From: Dichotomocladium elegans
Lineage: Eukaryota > Mucoromycota > Mucoromycetes > Mucorales > Lichtheimiaceae
NCBI GenBank assembly: GCA_025716815.1
Contig: JAIXMN010000044.1
Coordinates: 54,978 to 118,977 of the forward strand
Length of the DNA: 64,000 bases
Direction of reading: 5' to 3'
Shown: one piece after another, positions 35,230 to 47,217 of the stretch
Numbering within the stretch: the first letter of the stretch is position 1
How the letters are laid out: each line of letters starts with the position of its first letter
Program-made: the position numbers and the translations under genes
Notes under the pieces: generated by a model
The model's input: only the letters and a program-made list of their open reading frames with translations
Told to the model about the DNA's origin: nothing
Databases searched by the model: none

Positions 35230-36576
35230 ATGAAAGAACCGGTTTCTATGCGACAAGCGTACACTACATCAAGGTAAGTATCCATCAATTACCCCAGCCA
35301 TCTCTCTCTTTTATGGACGGTCCGGACTTACCATCCCAAATATTCTAATAGAGATTTAGATGTTGTGCTTGAAGAAAATGAAGTCAATGTCTCCATTTCG
35401 CAACAGACTATGAGTTACCTTGATCAGGTTCTAGACCCAGACCTTTCAAACCCGCTCAGCTTTTTGAGAAATGCGCACAGCAAGACGACAACAACTTCTA
35501 GCCCTGCATTCCATCATCCTGACATCCCTGTCACTACTGCTATTGACGCTGGTCGGTCCCCACTTCCAGTGCGACGAGCGCGTGCGGGCACCATGCCTTC
35601 GATGATGCACCTGCCTGACGAACGATCGCACCGATCCCCTCTTTCGCGCCCGTCTGCCATCGCCGCCGCCGCTGCTGCCGCTACTGCCGCTGCCGCTGCT
35701 GCCGACACGCGTCATCGTTCGGGGTCATTGAACCTTCCTGTTCCTCCCCCTCTCAACCTTTTTGGTTCGACGTGGGCGACTATGGAAGGTAGCCACCAGT
35801 TAGCGAGGTCGTCGCTCCCTTCGCCAGCAACTGTGCAGCTACTCACAGCCGATAGAGATTCCAGTATCGCTCGTACAATGCGCTCTCTTGGACTTGAAGA
35901 CGAGGAGAGCAGTAGCCCCCTTTACCATCACCAACACCAACGCCAACATCACCAGCTGCAGGAACAAGTGACTAACATGGGTACAACTCCTGTATCAATT
36001 TCAGTTGCTCCTTCTCCGCTTTCCGATCTCTCCGCTCCAAGCGGACGCTCTCTTTTGGCCGGAAACCGCATTCGATCGTACTCTGTCAATGCAACGACAC
36101 CTTTTCAGGAACGTACCAATCCTCCTGCCCCACTTCCGCTACCTCTACCGCTTCCTAGTATCTCGGCCAATATGACCAGCGTTCCTGTTTCTGCGGCCGC
36201 GGCCTCCGGCACGGTAATTCCGCCGCCTCCTCTGCCGTCAATTGGGCCACCCCAAGTACGCACCACGCGCGCACGTGCAAGCACATTTGCCAATCCTCTC
36301 GACAGCCTGACAGTACAGCGTAATAGACCGAGGGCATCGAGTATGGGTCGTATGGATTACGATCGTTCAATGAATACTCCTATGTCGTCCTCGTTATGGC
36401 AGATGCAGATGCCTCTATTGGAAACACTGCAAGATGAAGATAGCCACCCGGAGTTTATGGATCACAGCTATGCAAAGCAGTTAGAACCGCCACTGTCCCT
36501 TGGCGATTCTGAGTTACTCGCCAACATGCTGCATACCCAACAATCCTACAATGAGAACATCTCCATGGAGCAGCAG

Positions 36577-36617
<41 letters not shown>

Positions 36618-38998
36618 GCAGCAACAACAACAACAGCAGCAACAACAGCAGCAGCATCGCCAGCACCATCCGGAGACAGTAGGCTATATGAGTGATACTA
36701 GTGGAACAGAGGTGAGCGTGAACTTTTTAATACCATTCATAAACTCTCCATGTGCTGATCTATGAATAGCCTTACTTGCATATCAGCCAATCAACGCCCA
36801 CTTTCCGCAATCACCAAGCACAGATGGTGCCCTCTACTAGCTCGCCATCGCAGACAGCCACACGCTCACTTTGGATAGGCAACATTGACTCGTCAGTCAA
36901 TAGTGAAAATTTGAACCAGCTCTTTTCAACATATGGTCCTATCGAGAGTATCCGTTTGCTTTCTGAAAAAGAATGCGCCTTTGTTAATTTCTTTCATGTT
37001 GAGGACGCTGTTCGCGCAAAGGAGGAAGTACTTGGTCGGCTTGGCGGGCGTGTGGACAACTGCATTGTACGCATTGGCTATGGTAGAGCTGATGCAGCAA
37101 TCCCTGATACAACTGCACTGCAGCCTACGCGTGCTCTCTGTAAGACATGTTGTTCCGCGAGAGAGAGGAGAAGAAGAAAAATAAAGGAGAATGAACATGC
37201 CGCAATTAACATGAATTTCCAAATAGGGCTCGGTAATATTCCAGCAGGAATGGCTCCTTCGACACTACAGCATGTGTTCTCATCCTTTGGCGCTATCGAG
37301 TCCGTGCGTGTTTTGTCCCACAAGAACTGTGGATTTATCAATTTTGAGTCCGTGGAAAGTGCGTCTCGTGCACGTGATGCGTTGCTACAGAACGAAGGAA
37401 GGTTCCAAAGCTTCTCTAATGTCCGCGTTGGATTTGCTAAGGTTCCACCTGCCAAGACAAGCACCTCTGACCTCGTTACTGCAAGCAATAGTGCTTCCAA
37501 TATTGCTAGTATCTCTTCAAAAGTATCACCGGATAGCAACGGTAATATGACCAGCAAGAACGATCGCGTGTCGCTAGATACTGCTGAGTCATGGCTCGCA
37601 AACCTATGGACCATTATGAAACAGTACGGTGCAGATGAAAATGCATTAGCTCTTGTGAAAGGTTAAGAGAAAAAAGAAGCGATCTCCTATAAAATGCCCC
37701 ATATTAACACTCGTCTTTTTAGCTCTAGAGTCATCGGCCGGCTATTTTGAGTCAATACCCCCTGTTCCAGAATTTGGACCTAGCCGCAAGTACGATGCTG
37801 CGCGCTTGCGGGATATCCGAAAGAAATTGGATAGTGCAACACACGGATCTAAAGAAGCAGATAACATTGCACTTGATTGCATGGAAGAAGTTGCCGAGTT
37901 GAGCAGCGGTAGGTCACGCATATAAATCCGGAAAACGCAGCAGCATTGGCTCATGCTTTTGCGTATATCCAAAGATTATATCGGCAATACAGTCATCCAA
38001 CGACTTTTTGAGAAGTGCACGGAAGAGACAAAAACCCTTATGCTCAAGCGCATTGGACCTCACATGGCTGCCATCAGTGTGCATAAGAACGGGACCTGGG
38101 CAGCACAAAAGATTATTGATACCATCAAGACCCCTGAACAAGTAATGTCACATAAACTGGAACCATTTAAATAGCCCTCCTATTAACTTTTTCTATAGAT
38201 TCGTATCGTGTGCTCATATCTGAGGCCATATGTTCCGCCACTCCTGCTAGATCAATTTGGGAACTACGCTGTCCAGTGCTGCCTCAGGCTAGGAGACAAA
38301 GATAATCAATTCATTTTTGATGCCATGGTCGAAAAACTTCTGAACATAGCGCAAGGGAGATTCGGTGCTCGAGCCATGCGTGGCATTCTGGACAACGCAT
38401 ATGTCACTATGGAAAAGAAGGTACTGTATTTCTAAATTTATCAGGAGCTGCGATCTCACTCCCCTGATAGTTTTTCGTCGCTGCCGCGCTGACGCAAAAT
38501 GCAATGTCCCTCACTATGAATGCCAATGGCGCTCTTTTGCTATCATGGTTAATTGATTCATCCAATATCGATCAGCGATATGTAGTCCTAGCAAAAGCGC
38601 TCGCGCCACATATAATCCAGCTCGGTACTCACAAGCTCGGCTCGCAGATTCTTTTAAAAATCATCAGCCAGGAGACCGATCCTGTAGCATGTGATCTCAT
38701 CCTTGAGTCTTTGTCTGATGAGGAGAACTTGCGAGAAATCCTTACGGATCAAGTACGCGGGGTTCCATTGGTTAGCAAATTACTCGCATGTCCAACAGTT
38801 TCGGCAGACAAGCGAGATTCGCTTATCAGCTTAGCTCGACCTATCCTGGCTAAGCTCCAAGGGCCAGCGCAAAAGAAACTGCTAGAAGAGTTGGACACAC
38901 ATGTCGCCACAGCCGACGGTACTGATGTTACTGCAAATCCCAGCCAATGCGGACAACTGTCGTCGTCATCGTCGTCGTCGTCGTCATCGTCGCCGTGA
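35230..38998 (+). CDS. RRM-plus-Pumilio RNA-binding protein (Jsn1/Puf2-like)
   Basis: Proteins of this type bind 3' UTRs and control mRNA decay or localisation. Exons: 35230-35273, 35352-36711, 36770-37139, 37227-37661, 37723-37908, 37975 to about 38141, then about 38199-38420 and about 38470-38998; junctions are GT-AG and in frame. After a disordered N-terminus with poly-Ala and a 28-Gln run come two RRMs. RRM1 has SLWIGNIDSSVNSENL and CAFVNFFHVEDAVRAKE. RRM2 has LGNIPAGMAPSTLQHVF and CGFINFESVESASRARD. The intron between them restores the RNP2 Trp. Pumilio repeats follow: DYIGNTVIQRLFEKC, HKNGTWAAQKIIDTI, DQFGNYAVQCCLRLGD, GRFGARAMRGILDN, NANGALLLSWLID and THKLGSQILLKII. The C-terminus ends in a Ser run. 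The two RRMs plus a shortened PUF array match the fungal Jsn1/Puf2 class rather than Puf3-5. Confidence 0.9.
36571..36654 (+). repeat. CAG/CAA tract encoding 28 consecutive glutamines
   Basis: The tract mixes CAG and CAA codons, which lowers slippage. It lies in the disordered region about 45 residues before the first RRM of the RRM-PUF protein and probably promotes condensate-like assembly, as for other fungal PUF proteins (inference). Confidence 0.95.
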
Positions 38999-40177
38999 AC
39001 ATGATACCCGTCATTTTACACAAGAAAGAGCACAACCAATCTCATTGCTCGGTTCACATTGTAAAGCAACCAACATTAACAAAATCAACTCAATCCGCTG
39101 ATCTCCGTCTTCAACAATCGCGAGGACCATTTCTATAAAAAAAAAAGAAAGGGAACGAAAGTGGCCACCTATTCCTGCGGCTGAGCCTACGCCAGGTCGT
39201 AAGGTACTCATCCGTTTCTTCCTTTATTTACTTTAATATGGCTCCTCTATTCATGCAAAAAGAACTCTTGAGCGTGCTTTTGCTTTTCATTTTTCCTATT
39301 CCTATTTGTAAATTGTTTAAATAAAAAGAGCTGAGGCTCTGCAGCCATTATTGAACCAACGCATTCATGACAACTGGTTTTAACCATTGTATTTACTTTT
39401 CTCGGTGTCTGTTCGTTGACACACCGATGTCTGGGACCGATGGATGAAGCGTCATCCACTTCGGTATTCGGTCTTCACAAAAGGAGCAAAGCACGCAAAT
39501 CAACGTCACCAATTTGGTGCAGGACATGCAAGATGGACCTCTCCGTCAGGGTGGCATTCCCATTGAACAATCGATCTGCAAACGGGTCATTTACTACGAA
39601 GAAACCAAAAAGAAAACTTTGGGGCGACCCTCCTTTCCCAAAAGAAAGCCACTATTGCAAGTACAACAGGTGCTTTCGCCTGCGTTTGAAGTTTTGCATT
39701 TCCACAGCACGCTGCAATTAAACAATGACCATGTTGTTTTACCATTCTCGTTAGTCATCTGCATTTGTCCATTTTTTCAACAAACAATACTGCAACTTGC
39801 ATTCACATGGAGGGTGTGCGCAGTTTTCTTTTCAACATGCACCCTACCTGTGCTCAAGGTCTTTTGAGCGAATTCCCCTGAACTGGAAAGAGAACGCTTG
39901 CTTATACCCAATTGGCGACGCAAAAGATGAGGCGAGTGACCCGTTGTCTGAAATCCTTCGAGTGAGTGTCCCATCCGACCGCAGAATTGGGGGGGTGGAG
40001 GTGGAGAGAGTGCCGAACTTTTTGAGATGTAATAGCACCCACAGCGGACTCTCTGAAAAATTTCTTAAAAGAATTAGGTTTTAGCAATTTTTTGGGACTC
40101 TCTGAAAACTGACTCTCCAAAGCTGCCTCCGAAAATTGTGTTCTGTTCCTCTAGTGTCCCTCCTTCTCAAACTAGCA
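38999..40177. other. Intergenic; 5' flank of a Harbinger transposase with repeated GGACTCTCTGAAAA
   Basis: The word GGACTCTCTGAAAA occurs twice, near 40046 and 40095, in the same direction, 49 bp apart, and could be subterminal transposase sites. A frame at 39416-39720 (CRTCKMDLSV, HYCKYNRCF) has spaced cysteines like a degenerate zinc ribbon, but I cannot support a gene. Confidence 0.35.
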
Positions 40178-41580
40178 ATGAACAATAATAACCCTTCCAT
40201 GCGCATGTACGGCAATCTTAGCAAGCTTTCCGTCATTATTGAAGAGGAGGAGGAGGAAGAACAACGACTTCGGGATCTTGTCAATGAGGCCCTGCAATTG
40301 GGCGCTACTACTCGCAAGCGTGTCCTCGACCGTGGTCGTCTTGAGGGCGCTAAGCGTTTGCACCTAGATTACTTCGCCGCGGAATCTGTTTACCCAGCTG
40401 ACATGTTTCGCCGCCGATTCCGATTGAGCCCTGAGCTCTTCCAGCGCATCGTCAGTGGTGTTGTCAGCGTGGACGAGTATTTTGTTCAGAGGCGCGATGC
40501 AGCACACAAGCTTGGCTTCTCACCCGAGCAAAAGGCTGTAGGCGCTCTCCGTATGATTGCATACGAGGTCGGTGCTGACTCCACCGACGAGTACGTCCGG
40601 ATGGGTGAAACCACAGCTCTTGAGTGTGTTAAACGCTTCGCGTCAGCTGTGATTGACGCCTTTGGAGACGAGTATTTGCGGTCTCCAAACGCTGAGGACG
40701 TCGCCCGGCTTTTGAAAGAGAACGAGGAGCGCGGGTTTCCAGGGATGCTTGGATCTCTGGACTGCATGCACTGGCAGTGGAAAAATTGCCCAAAGACATG
40801 GCATGGCCAATTTAAGGGCCGGTCCAATACCGACGTTTGACCCTGGAGGCAGTAGCGTCGCGGGATACCTGGATCTGGCATACTTTCTTCGGTCTCCCTG
40901 GATCATTGAACGATATCAAGTTTCTAAATAAACCAAACCTCTTCTCGGATCTTGCTGCTGGGCGCACCCCTCCAGTAGAATATTATGTCAACGGCAAGAA
41001 GAAGACGATGGGGTACTACCTTGCCGATGGGATCTACCCAAAGTGGGCGACATTGGTTCAAACCATTCCTGTTCCACTCCGAGAAGAAGAACGTGTACGT
41101 CTAATCAAATTACAAGATACTATCATTCACTCACTATGATATTTCTTAAAGTACTTCAAGAAGATCCAGGAAGCATGCCGAAAAGATGTAGAGCGTGCTT
41201 TTGGCGTCTTGCAAGCTCGCTGGCTTATTCTTCAGTATCCTGCAAGGGGATGGTATAGAGACGATCTTGTCAGAGTGATGAAGGCGTGCATCATAATGCA
41301 CAATATGATCATTGAAGATGAGCGAGATTTGCCGGAGACCCAAGACGTCAATGAGGGCAATAGTGCCCATGGATCTGTTTCTGGTGGACGAGGCGAGGTT
41401 CTTTCTCGTGAACTCACAGGGGAGTTCACCGAGTTCCTTGCCATGCATCAGTCTATTCGGGACGTAAATGTCCATTATGAGCTTCAAAGGGACCTTGTCC
41501 AGCATCTCTGGAACACAAAGAAAACTTACACTGCGCCCAGAGTGAGGAATAACCCACTAGGAAAAGAGTGTTATTCTTGA
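40178..41580 (+). pseudogene. PIF/Harbinger transposase A, one frameshift
   Basis: A DDE nuclease of the HARBI1 / plant-transposon-protein type. It starts MNNNNPSMRMYGNL at 40178. Blocks are FRRRFRLSPELFQRIVSGV, EYVRMGETTALECVKRFA, GMLGSLDCMHWQWKNCP (first Asp) and FKGRS. After a one-base frame change at about 40,825-40,836 it continues LEAVASRDTWIWHTFFGLPG, YYLADGIYPKWATLV (second Asp) and, after an intron (GTACGT at 41094 to AAAG at about 41150), KDVERAFGVLQARWLIL (Glu) and VMKACIIMHNMIIEDERD. All three catalytic acids remain. The frame change leaves the first ORF ending at 40840. No accessory Myb-like gene or clear inverted ends were found beside it, so the element may be incomplete. Confidence 0.82.
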
Positions 41581-42527
41581 GAATATTCAGTGGGGGGATC
41601 ATGGTCAGTTTTTGGCTGCCAATTTTGCGTGTGTGAAACGTGCAACGAATAAAAATGGAAGTGGATGCCGCTTTCATAAGCGACTTCCCGTTTTTTTTTT
41701 TAGAAAAATTGCCAAGGGACGTTTGTGTGATGGGGATGTAATAGTTTAACCAAAAATATATAGATATAATCATCATCAACATTTATCCCGTATTACAATT
41801 TATCAAGGAATGCCAGCATCACTAATTTAGTAATCCATATAAATAGCAGTGGTAGTTATACAAATAAACAACAGTTCTATTTTCGTACGCACGCAATCCA
41901 TTACAGGGGATACAGCCACAAACAGGAGAAGAAATAAACGCTTTGCCATTCTGAGGAATGATCATGTTGGGTTTAAGGTGCTTGATGAAAACTTCCTATT
42001 AATAGATAGAGCTGCCAAGCCAATATGGGCACAAGTGCCAAAAAAAGCTCGTTTGTGTCATATACGGTGTAATAGTTGGGCTTCGACGTGGTACCGGAAT
42101 AAAAATAGGAACTGCCTTTTATATTATTGCTAACTAATGGGATATTTATACTAGCTCGAATGGTTAAGGATATGTGTTTGATCTCTGATTGACAAGTTGA
42201 GTTGTAAGTAAGCTTAGTAAGGTCATTGAATTTCTTAGTAATCCTGTTGTAGTGTTGTTTGGTAAACAAGGTCACATGATCGATGTTGGTCGGACTGTTA
42301 CATACGGGTAATACCAACAGCTTGGACCATGATGACCGATTGATACCAATATATTCTGCCAAGACGAATGATTGCGTCTGCCAAGGCAGAAAAGATACAA
42401 TATGATATTCAGGTTGAAGTATTTGGTTTTTATTTTTAGCTTGGACAAAAGGTATATAATGGTAGCACTGTAACCGGAAGAACGCTGTATTATTATTTAC
42501 CTCTTACCTTTCTGAGCACAGCCGACC
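41581..42527. other. Spacer between Harbinger A and the CACTA-like gene
   Basis: AT-rich. A 129-codon minus-strand frame (42362-41973) has no recognisable motif and an AT-driven composition. No inverted repeat matching the far side of the CACTA-like unit could be found by eye. Confidence 0.3.
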
Positions 42528-45500
42528 ATGACCAACAACAGAACCCATATTTGTGTTTGCTCACTATGCGTGCACCGAAATCCTGAGATGGGATACGCGT
42601 ATGTGACGGAGCGAACATATAATGAACATATTCAGGCTAGTGCGCGAGCGGCTACTGCTGCTATCGTTGCTTCAAGTCACGGTGGCGGTAAGATAATGAA
42701 TGGTGCGTGTGGTACTAAAAGCAGCAAAACTGATATGCCGAAAATAGATGGTGATACATCCATGCAGCTTGACGGCGATATCAATAGTGAGACTGACGCC
42801 AGGCAATATCTGTCAGAACTTGACAACGGTATGTTAACGCCAGTGGTCACGAGCAGAAACAAATACTGATTTTTTTACAACAGGAGAACTGCCAGTTGAA
42901 AGTTTCGACATTGAACATGACATTGCTGAAGATGACGATTTAAATGAAGCCGTTGACATTGAGTTTGACCGCATTGTTGACGATGAAGAGGGTTTGTAAA
43001 AGAATAGAAGGGAAAAAAAGGGGTTAGATTAACGATATTATCATTAGACCAGCGCCCGACCACCCATGCCAGCATCCTTGATCATATTCCTCACCCTCTG
43101 TTGTTCGCGTTTGTCTTCCTCGTGCTGTTCCAGTTACATCACACGTCTGAGAGAGTAGCAGCCATCCTTATCACCTTTGCTGTCGCACTGGTTCAAGCCT
43201 TTACCGATAATCCCTTCCTCTTGGTTCCAGAAACAATCACAAGCTTGCGAAAATGGATTGGCTTTGATCGTCTCACAAATGATCTCCAAATGTACAGTGC
43301 GTGCTCCAAATGCCATGCCATTTACCCGTTGCCTGGCCCTCAAACATGCATAAATGAAAGTCGGCGCATGAATGGCGATCTTTGCGGCACCACACTATTG
43401 AAGTCGACGTTGAGCAATCCATATAATCTGATACCGATCAAGCAGTATGCCTACTATCCACTTCGTCAAAGCTTGGCACGGCTTTTCAAACGAGAAGGCT
43501 TTGAGCAGAAGATAACAGAGTGGGAGCATCGTCAATACCGGCCAGGAGTGTTCAGCGATGTTTATGACGGCGTACGATGGCGTTCTCTTCGCAATCCAGA
43601 CAATGGACTTCCTTTTGTCGAAACTCCTCGCTCGTTGATGCTTACATTGAACGTCGACTGGTTTGCCCCTTTTGATAGTGGGTATTCATGCGGTGCAATC
43701 TACCTTATCGTCAACAACTTGCCTCGCGCAGAGCGATATAAAACTGAGAATGTGATCCTTGCTGGTGTCATGCCTGGGCCAAAAGAGCCGAGTACCTACG
43801 AAATGAACCATTATTTGCAGCCACTTGTCGATGACTTACTTGAACTCTACAATGGAATCCGAATTCCTACCTTTGAAATTCCAGGTGGAACAACCATACG
43901 CGCAGCATTGTTTAACATTGCGTGCGACATTCCAGCTAGTCGCAAAGTCGGGGGATTCACATCGCACAACAGTACCAGAGCATGCAACAAGTGCACTCGC
44001 GAGTTTGTCGTTTCCACGGGCACTTCGAATCTTGACTACTCTGGACATACTATTGGCGATTTAAGAACAAAGGCGGCTAATGCACGTAATGCGGAGGAGT
44101 GGTTAGCCCAGACAACGCCAGCGGGTCGCATTCGCGTTGAGCGTGCTACTGGCACGCGCTGGTCACAGAATCATCGGCTCCATTATTTCGATCCTGTTCG
44201 AGATTCCATTATTGACCCAATGCACAACCTCTTTCTCGGAACTGCTGAACGAATGATGCGACTATGGCGAAATCATGGGCTACTCACTGACGCTGATGGT
44301 GTCGAAATGCAGAAGCTTGCAGATGGAGTTGTGCTGCCGCCTGGAATTCCGTCCCTGAACCGCAAAATAGAGCGAAAATTCGGGTTTATGACCGCAGACG
44401 ATTGGAAGGCATGGTGTCTGGTCTACTCTCCCTTTGTGTTAAAAGGTGTCCTTGCTGCTCGCTATTTCCAGCACTGGATGCTGTTTGTCTCCGCCTGCCG
44501 GCTGCTCGCCAAGACCGTTATCGCATACTCTGACATCGATGAAACCCACAATTTCCTGGTCGACTTTGTTCGAGGCTGCTGCCAGCTTTACGGTGCTGAA
44601 AGCGTAACACCAAATATGCATTTGCATTTGCATCTGGCCCGCACCATCCAAGATTTTGGCCCCATCTACGCCTTTTGGCTATTCAGTTTTGAGCGGTATA
44701 ACGGATATATGAAGAATGTTGAAACCAACCAAAAGGACTCCTTTGAACTGACGTTCATGAAGCGCTTCATTGAGAAGACTGGTGCCCTCGACTTTGTCCA
44801 TAACGACGTTAGTAGTCGGTTGATGGGACGTGGCTTGGAGCTCAGTATCTTGCTGCGTATTGCTGGCCAGCGACGTCTAGTTTGTACCGAAACGAACACT
44901 CCAAACTTCGATCCACTTGAATTCATGGATTTTTCGTGCAATGTCGACGCTAATATTTCGGGAAGCGAACCAATACCACCAGACACCTTTGCCTCCATGC
45001 GCGATGGCCGGAAATCCCACTTGAGTGGAGCACTACATGATTTGTTGGTGCAGCATTACCAAAACCATTACGAAGGCGTCGTCAGCATCAACACGCGACA
45101 GGCAGGCCGAATTTACTGTCAAAGCGAAGTTGAGAAGTTTCGGACGATCGAAATCTTTGGACAGACATACAGATCAGCAACAGCCCGTTCCATTCGTGGA
45201 TCTCACATACAGGCTCTATTTGTTCAGAACGACCGCGCTATCGCCGGGACGGACAAGTACAGTTCTATTTCAGCCATGTTATTGTCATCAACCGCATTCC
45301 TGTTAAGCATTACTTTGCCTATGTTCGTTGGTACCGCACAGAGGCATCAACACAGCGATTCATTGACCAAGGTTTAGAGGAATGGCGAAACAGTTTCATG
45401 GCTGACGACTGCCAGTGCTTCCTGCCTATCCACCGAATTTTCTCGCAAGCTGCTGTCGTCACCTATGGATCTCAAAGCAATCCCACCACCGCAAAGATCG

Positions 45501-45535
45501 TTGTAATCCCGTTAACGCGAAGAATTGCTGCATAG
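42528..45535 (+). CDS. CACTA/EnSpm-like transposase (Tnp2/DUF4218 type), frameshifted near the C-terminus
   Basis: Exon 1 starts MTNNRTHICVCSLCVHRNPE, a Cys-rich head. Introns at about 42827-42882 and 42995-43048 lead into the main body. It contains a zinc-like block (CSKCHAIYPLPGPQTC), then DVYDGVRWRSL, LMLTLNVDWFAPFDSG (first Asp), CGAIYLIVNNLP and NVILAGVMPGPKEPS. It continues with CNKCTREF, DPMHNLFLGTAERMM (second Asp) and FWLFSFERYNGYMKN (Glu). This layout is that of CACTA transposases (Transposase_21 and DUF4218 regions). The main frame closes at 45377. The likely C-terminus (HVIVINRIPVKHYFAYVRWY to the stop at 45535) lies in another frame from about 45,258, so a one- or two-base indel is probable. 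It is convergent with an accessory gene 78 bp downstream. Confidence 0.8.
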
Positions 45536-45612
45536 TGTCAATAAGAGATGTAGAGAGCAAGAGAGAAATGGCGGTAAAAGAAATAGAGCGCACGAAAAAA
45601 AATAAAAGAATT

Positions 45613-46663
45613 TTATTGAGCCCATTCGGGCAGCTCGCTCCTAATTTCGTTTGGCAATTCAGCACCATCATCGACGACCACCTCCCTCTTCAACATTTTC
45701 TTCCCCTTGATCTTTTTGCTGGCCTCTGCCAGCCTATCTAACGTGTCAAAATATTGTGTCACCTACATCAAGGCGAATAATGGTTAGTACAGCGTTGAAT
45801 CCTTATAAAAAGGTCTTATGTTCTCATTTCGGAATCCAGGCTTTAGGACGTAAGTGACGCCCGACTCTGTGTCGGAAATCTCCGGCGACATGCATTCTTT
45901 GCGCAGGAGGCGCTCTCCATTGGAGAACTCTGCCTCCAAAGTAGCAGCATTTTGGGCGCGAGCAATTTTGCGAGCTCTAAGTTTCTATTGTGAATTCAAT
46001 GTAAGTGATTCATCGTAATTTAAGATAGCGTAATATGAACTTACGCTCCACACGCGCTTGCTGCGCTTTTTCTGGACTTTCAGGCGTCCCTCCTCGGCGA
46101 TCCCTTCCTCCCCTCGCTGCCGACGCTTGTGCTCGCGCTTCTGGCCTTTGAAGTACTGGTGTATCTTGGCGCGCAAGACCTTCTCGTCCAGTACTTGGCC
46201 GTCCACGGAATTGCGGCAAAATGCAGCAATCGCCGTGGTCAGACCATTGTTATGGCGCGACCAGAAGTCTTCACCATACTTGTAACCGTCGCCTGCAGCA
46301 TACGCGTCATGGCAACGGTTAATGTTTCTCTGGATGTTTCCTCTAGAGATTACTATGGAATGGAGAAGCAACGAATACACTCGTAAAGTTACATACCAGT
46401 GCCTTTTGCACCAAGTCTGCAGGAGAACCCGCAGGTGGAACAGCCACCAGAGATTGTTGCTGGTTTGCTGCAACGAGAGCTGCAAGACCGCCAAGCTGCT
46501 GCCGAAGCGCCATTTTTTCAGCTTGGAAGCTGACACACTCATCTTCAAGTCGATTTTCAAGTCGACGAATGGTGGCACGCAGGTTCGCTATTTCCAGATT
46601 GCGAGCATGTTGCTCACGTTCTTCAGCTGTGAAGTCGTTGGAGGCACTGCTATGGAAGGACAT
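45613..46663 (-). CDS. Accessory protein of the CACTA-like unit, coiled coil, function unknown
   Basis: The first exon starts MSFHSSASNDFTAEEREQHA and continues as a heptad-rich coiled coil (NLEIANLRATIRRLENRLED, QAEKMALRQQL). After an intron the next exon reads RCHDAYAAGDGYKYGEDFWS, then AKIHQYFKGQKREHKRRQRG and a basic tail KVQKKRSKRVW. Further short exons give RARKIARAQNAATLEAEFSN and, last, VTQYFDTLDRLAEASKKIKG, ending ELPEWAQ. Tail-to-tail arrangement with the transposase is usual for the second gene of such elements, which is often a DNA-binding partner. The basic tail fits that, but no domain is certain. Confidence 0.6.
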
Positions 46664-46729
46664 CTATGGAAAGATAAGTATTGATCTTGTTTATGGATTT
46701 TTCTTTATTATTACTTTGAATACTCGCGT

Positions 46730-47040
46730 TGTAAATGGGAACAAGGATGAGAACGGAGGCTTGAGATGGATGGATTAGAGAGAATGAAAAAAGACAACTA
46801 TAAAAGTATCTTTGAGGTTGATGTTTTTTCCTGAAAATAAAATAACTCTCTTTTATAATAATTCTATTAGAACGGCGATGTAAGTGCTTAATCCTGTTAG
46901 GACGTATCGGATGAGAGCATTCTCTTTTCATTGTCCTCTTCAAGACCAGTGATGGATCCTGGGTAGAGGAAGTACCTTTGATAGGTGCGATTGTCCTGTC
47001 ATGCAAGCGGATATGAAAATATCGGTCCCTGAATATCAAT
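46730..47040 (-). repeat. Probable outer part of the chromovirus 3' LTR (tentative)
   Basis: If the Harbinger element at 47041-50196 and one AAT copy are removed, the minus strand runs from a polypurine-like tract (GGAAGGGGG, near 50300) into TGTGGTGAACATTG at about 50293. It then runs on to CCCATTTACA ending at 46730. TGT...ACA ends and a length of about 410 bp fit an LTR. No second copy exists in the window to prove it. Confidence 0.3.
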
Positions 47041-47098
47041 AGGGGGTTTCACGATTAGAACATTTTCGTAAAACATTTTCGTACAGCATTTTCGTAAA
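47041..47098 (+). repeat. Left terminal inverted repeat of Harbinger B
   Basis: 58 bases identical to the reverse complement of 50139-50196; the next base differs. It has internal CATTTTCGTA copies at about 47061, 47074 and 47087. Confidence 0.95.
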
Positions 47099-47217
47099 AT
47101 TATTTAAATAACGCTTAAATATTATTCGCTGATAGCTCCACACCGTTATTTTTGAATGGCTTGAAATCGATCCCATATACCAATCATTTATCTTCCTTTC
47201 AACACTCCATCTTAAAG

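Noticed and set aside
39416..39867. Cys-containing frames that recall a piggyBac-type zinc ribbon
   Set aside because: Cysteine spacing does not fit and no transposase body lies upstream.
41973..42362. 129-codon minus-strand ORF left of the CACTA-like gene
   Set aside because: AT-driven composition and no motif; probably chance in element flank.
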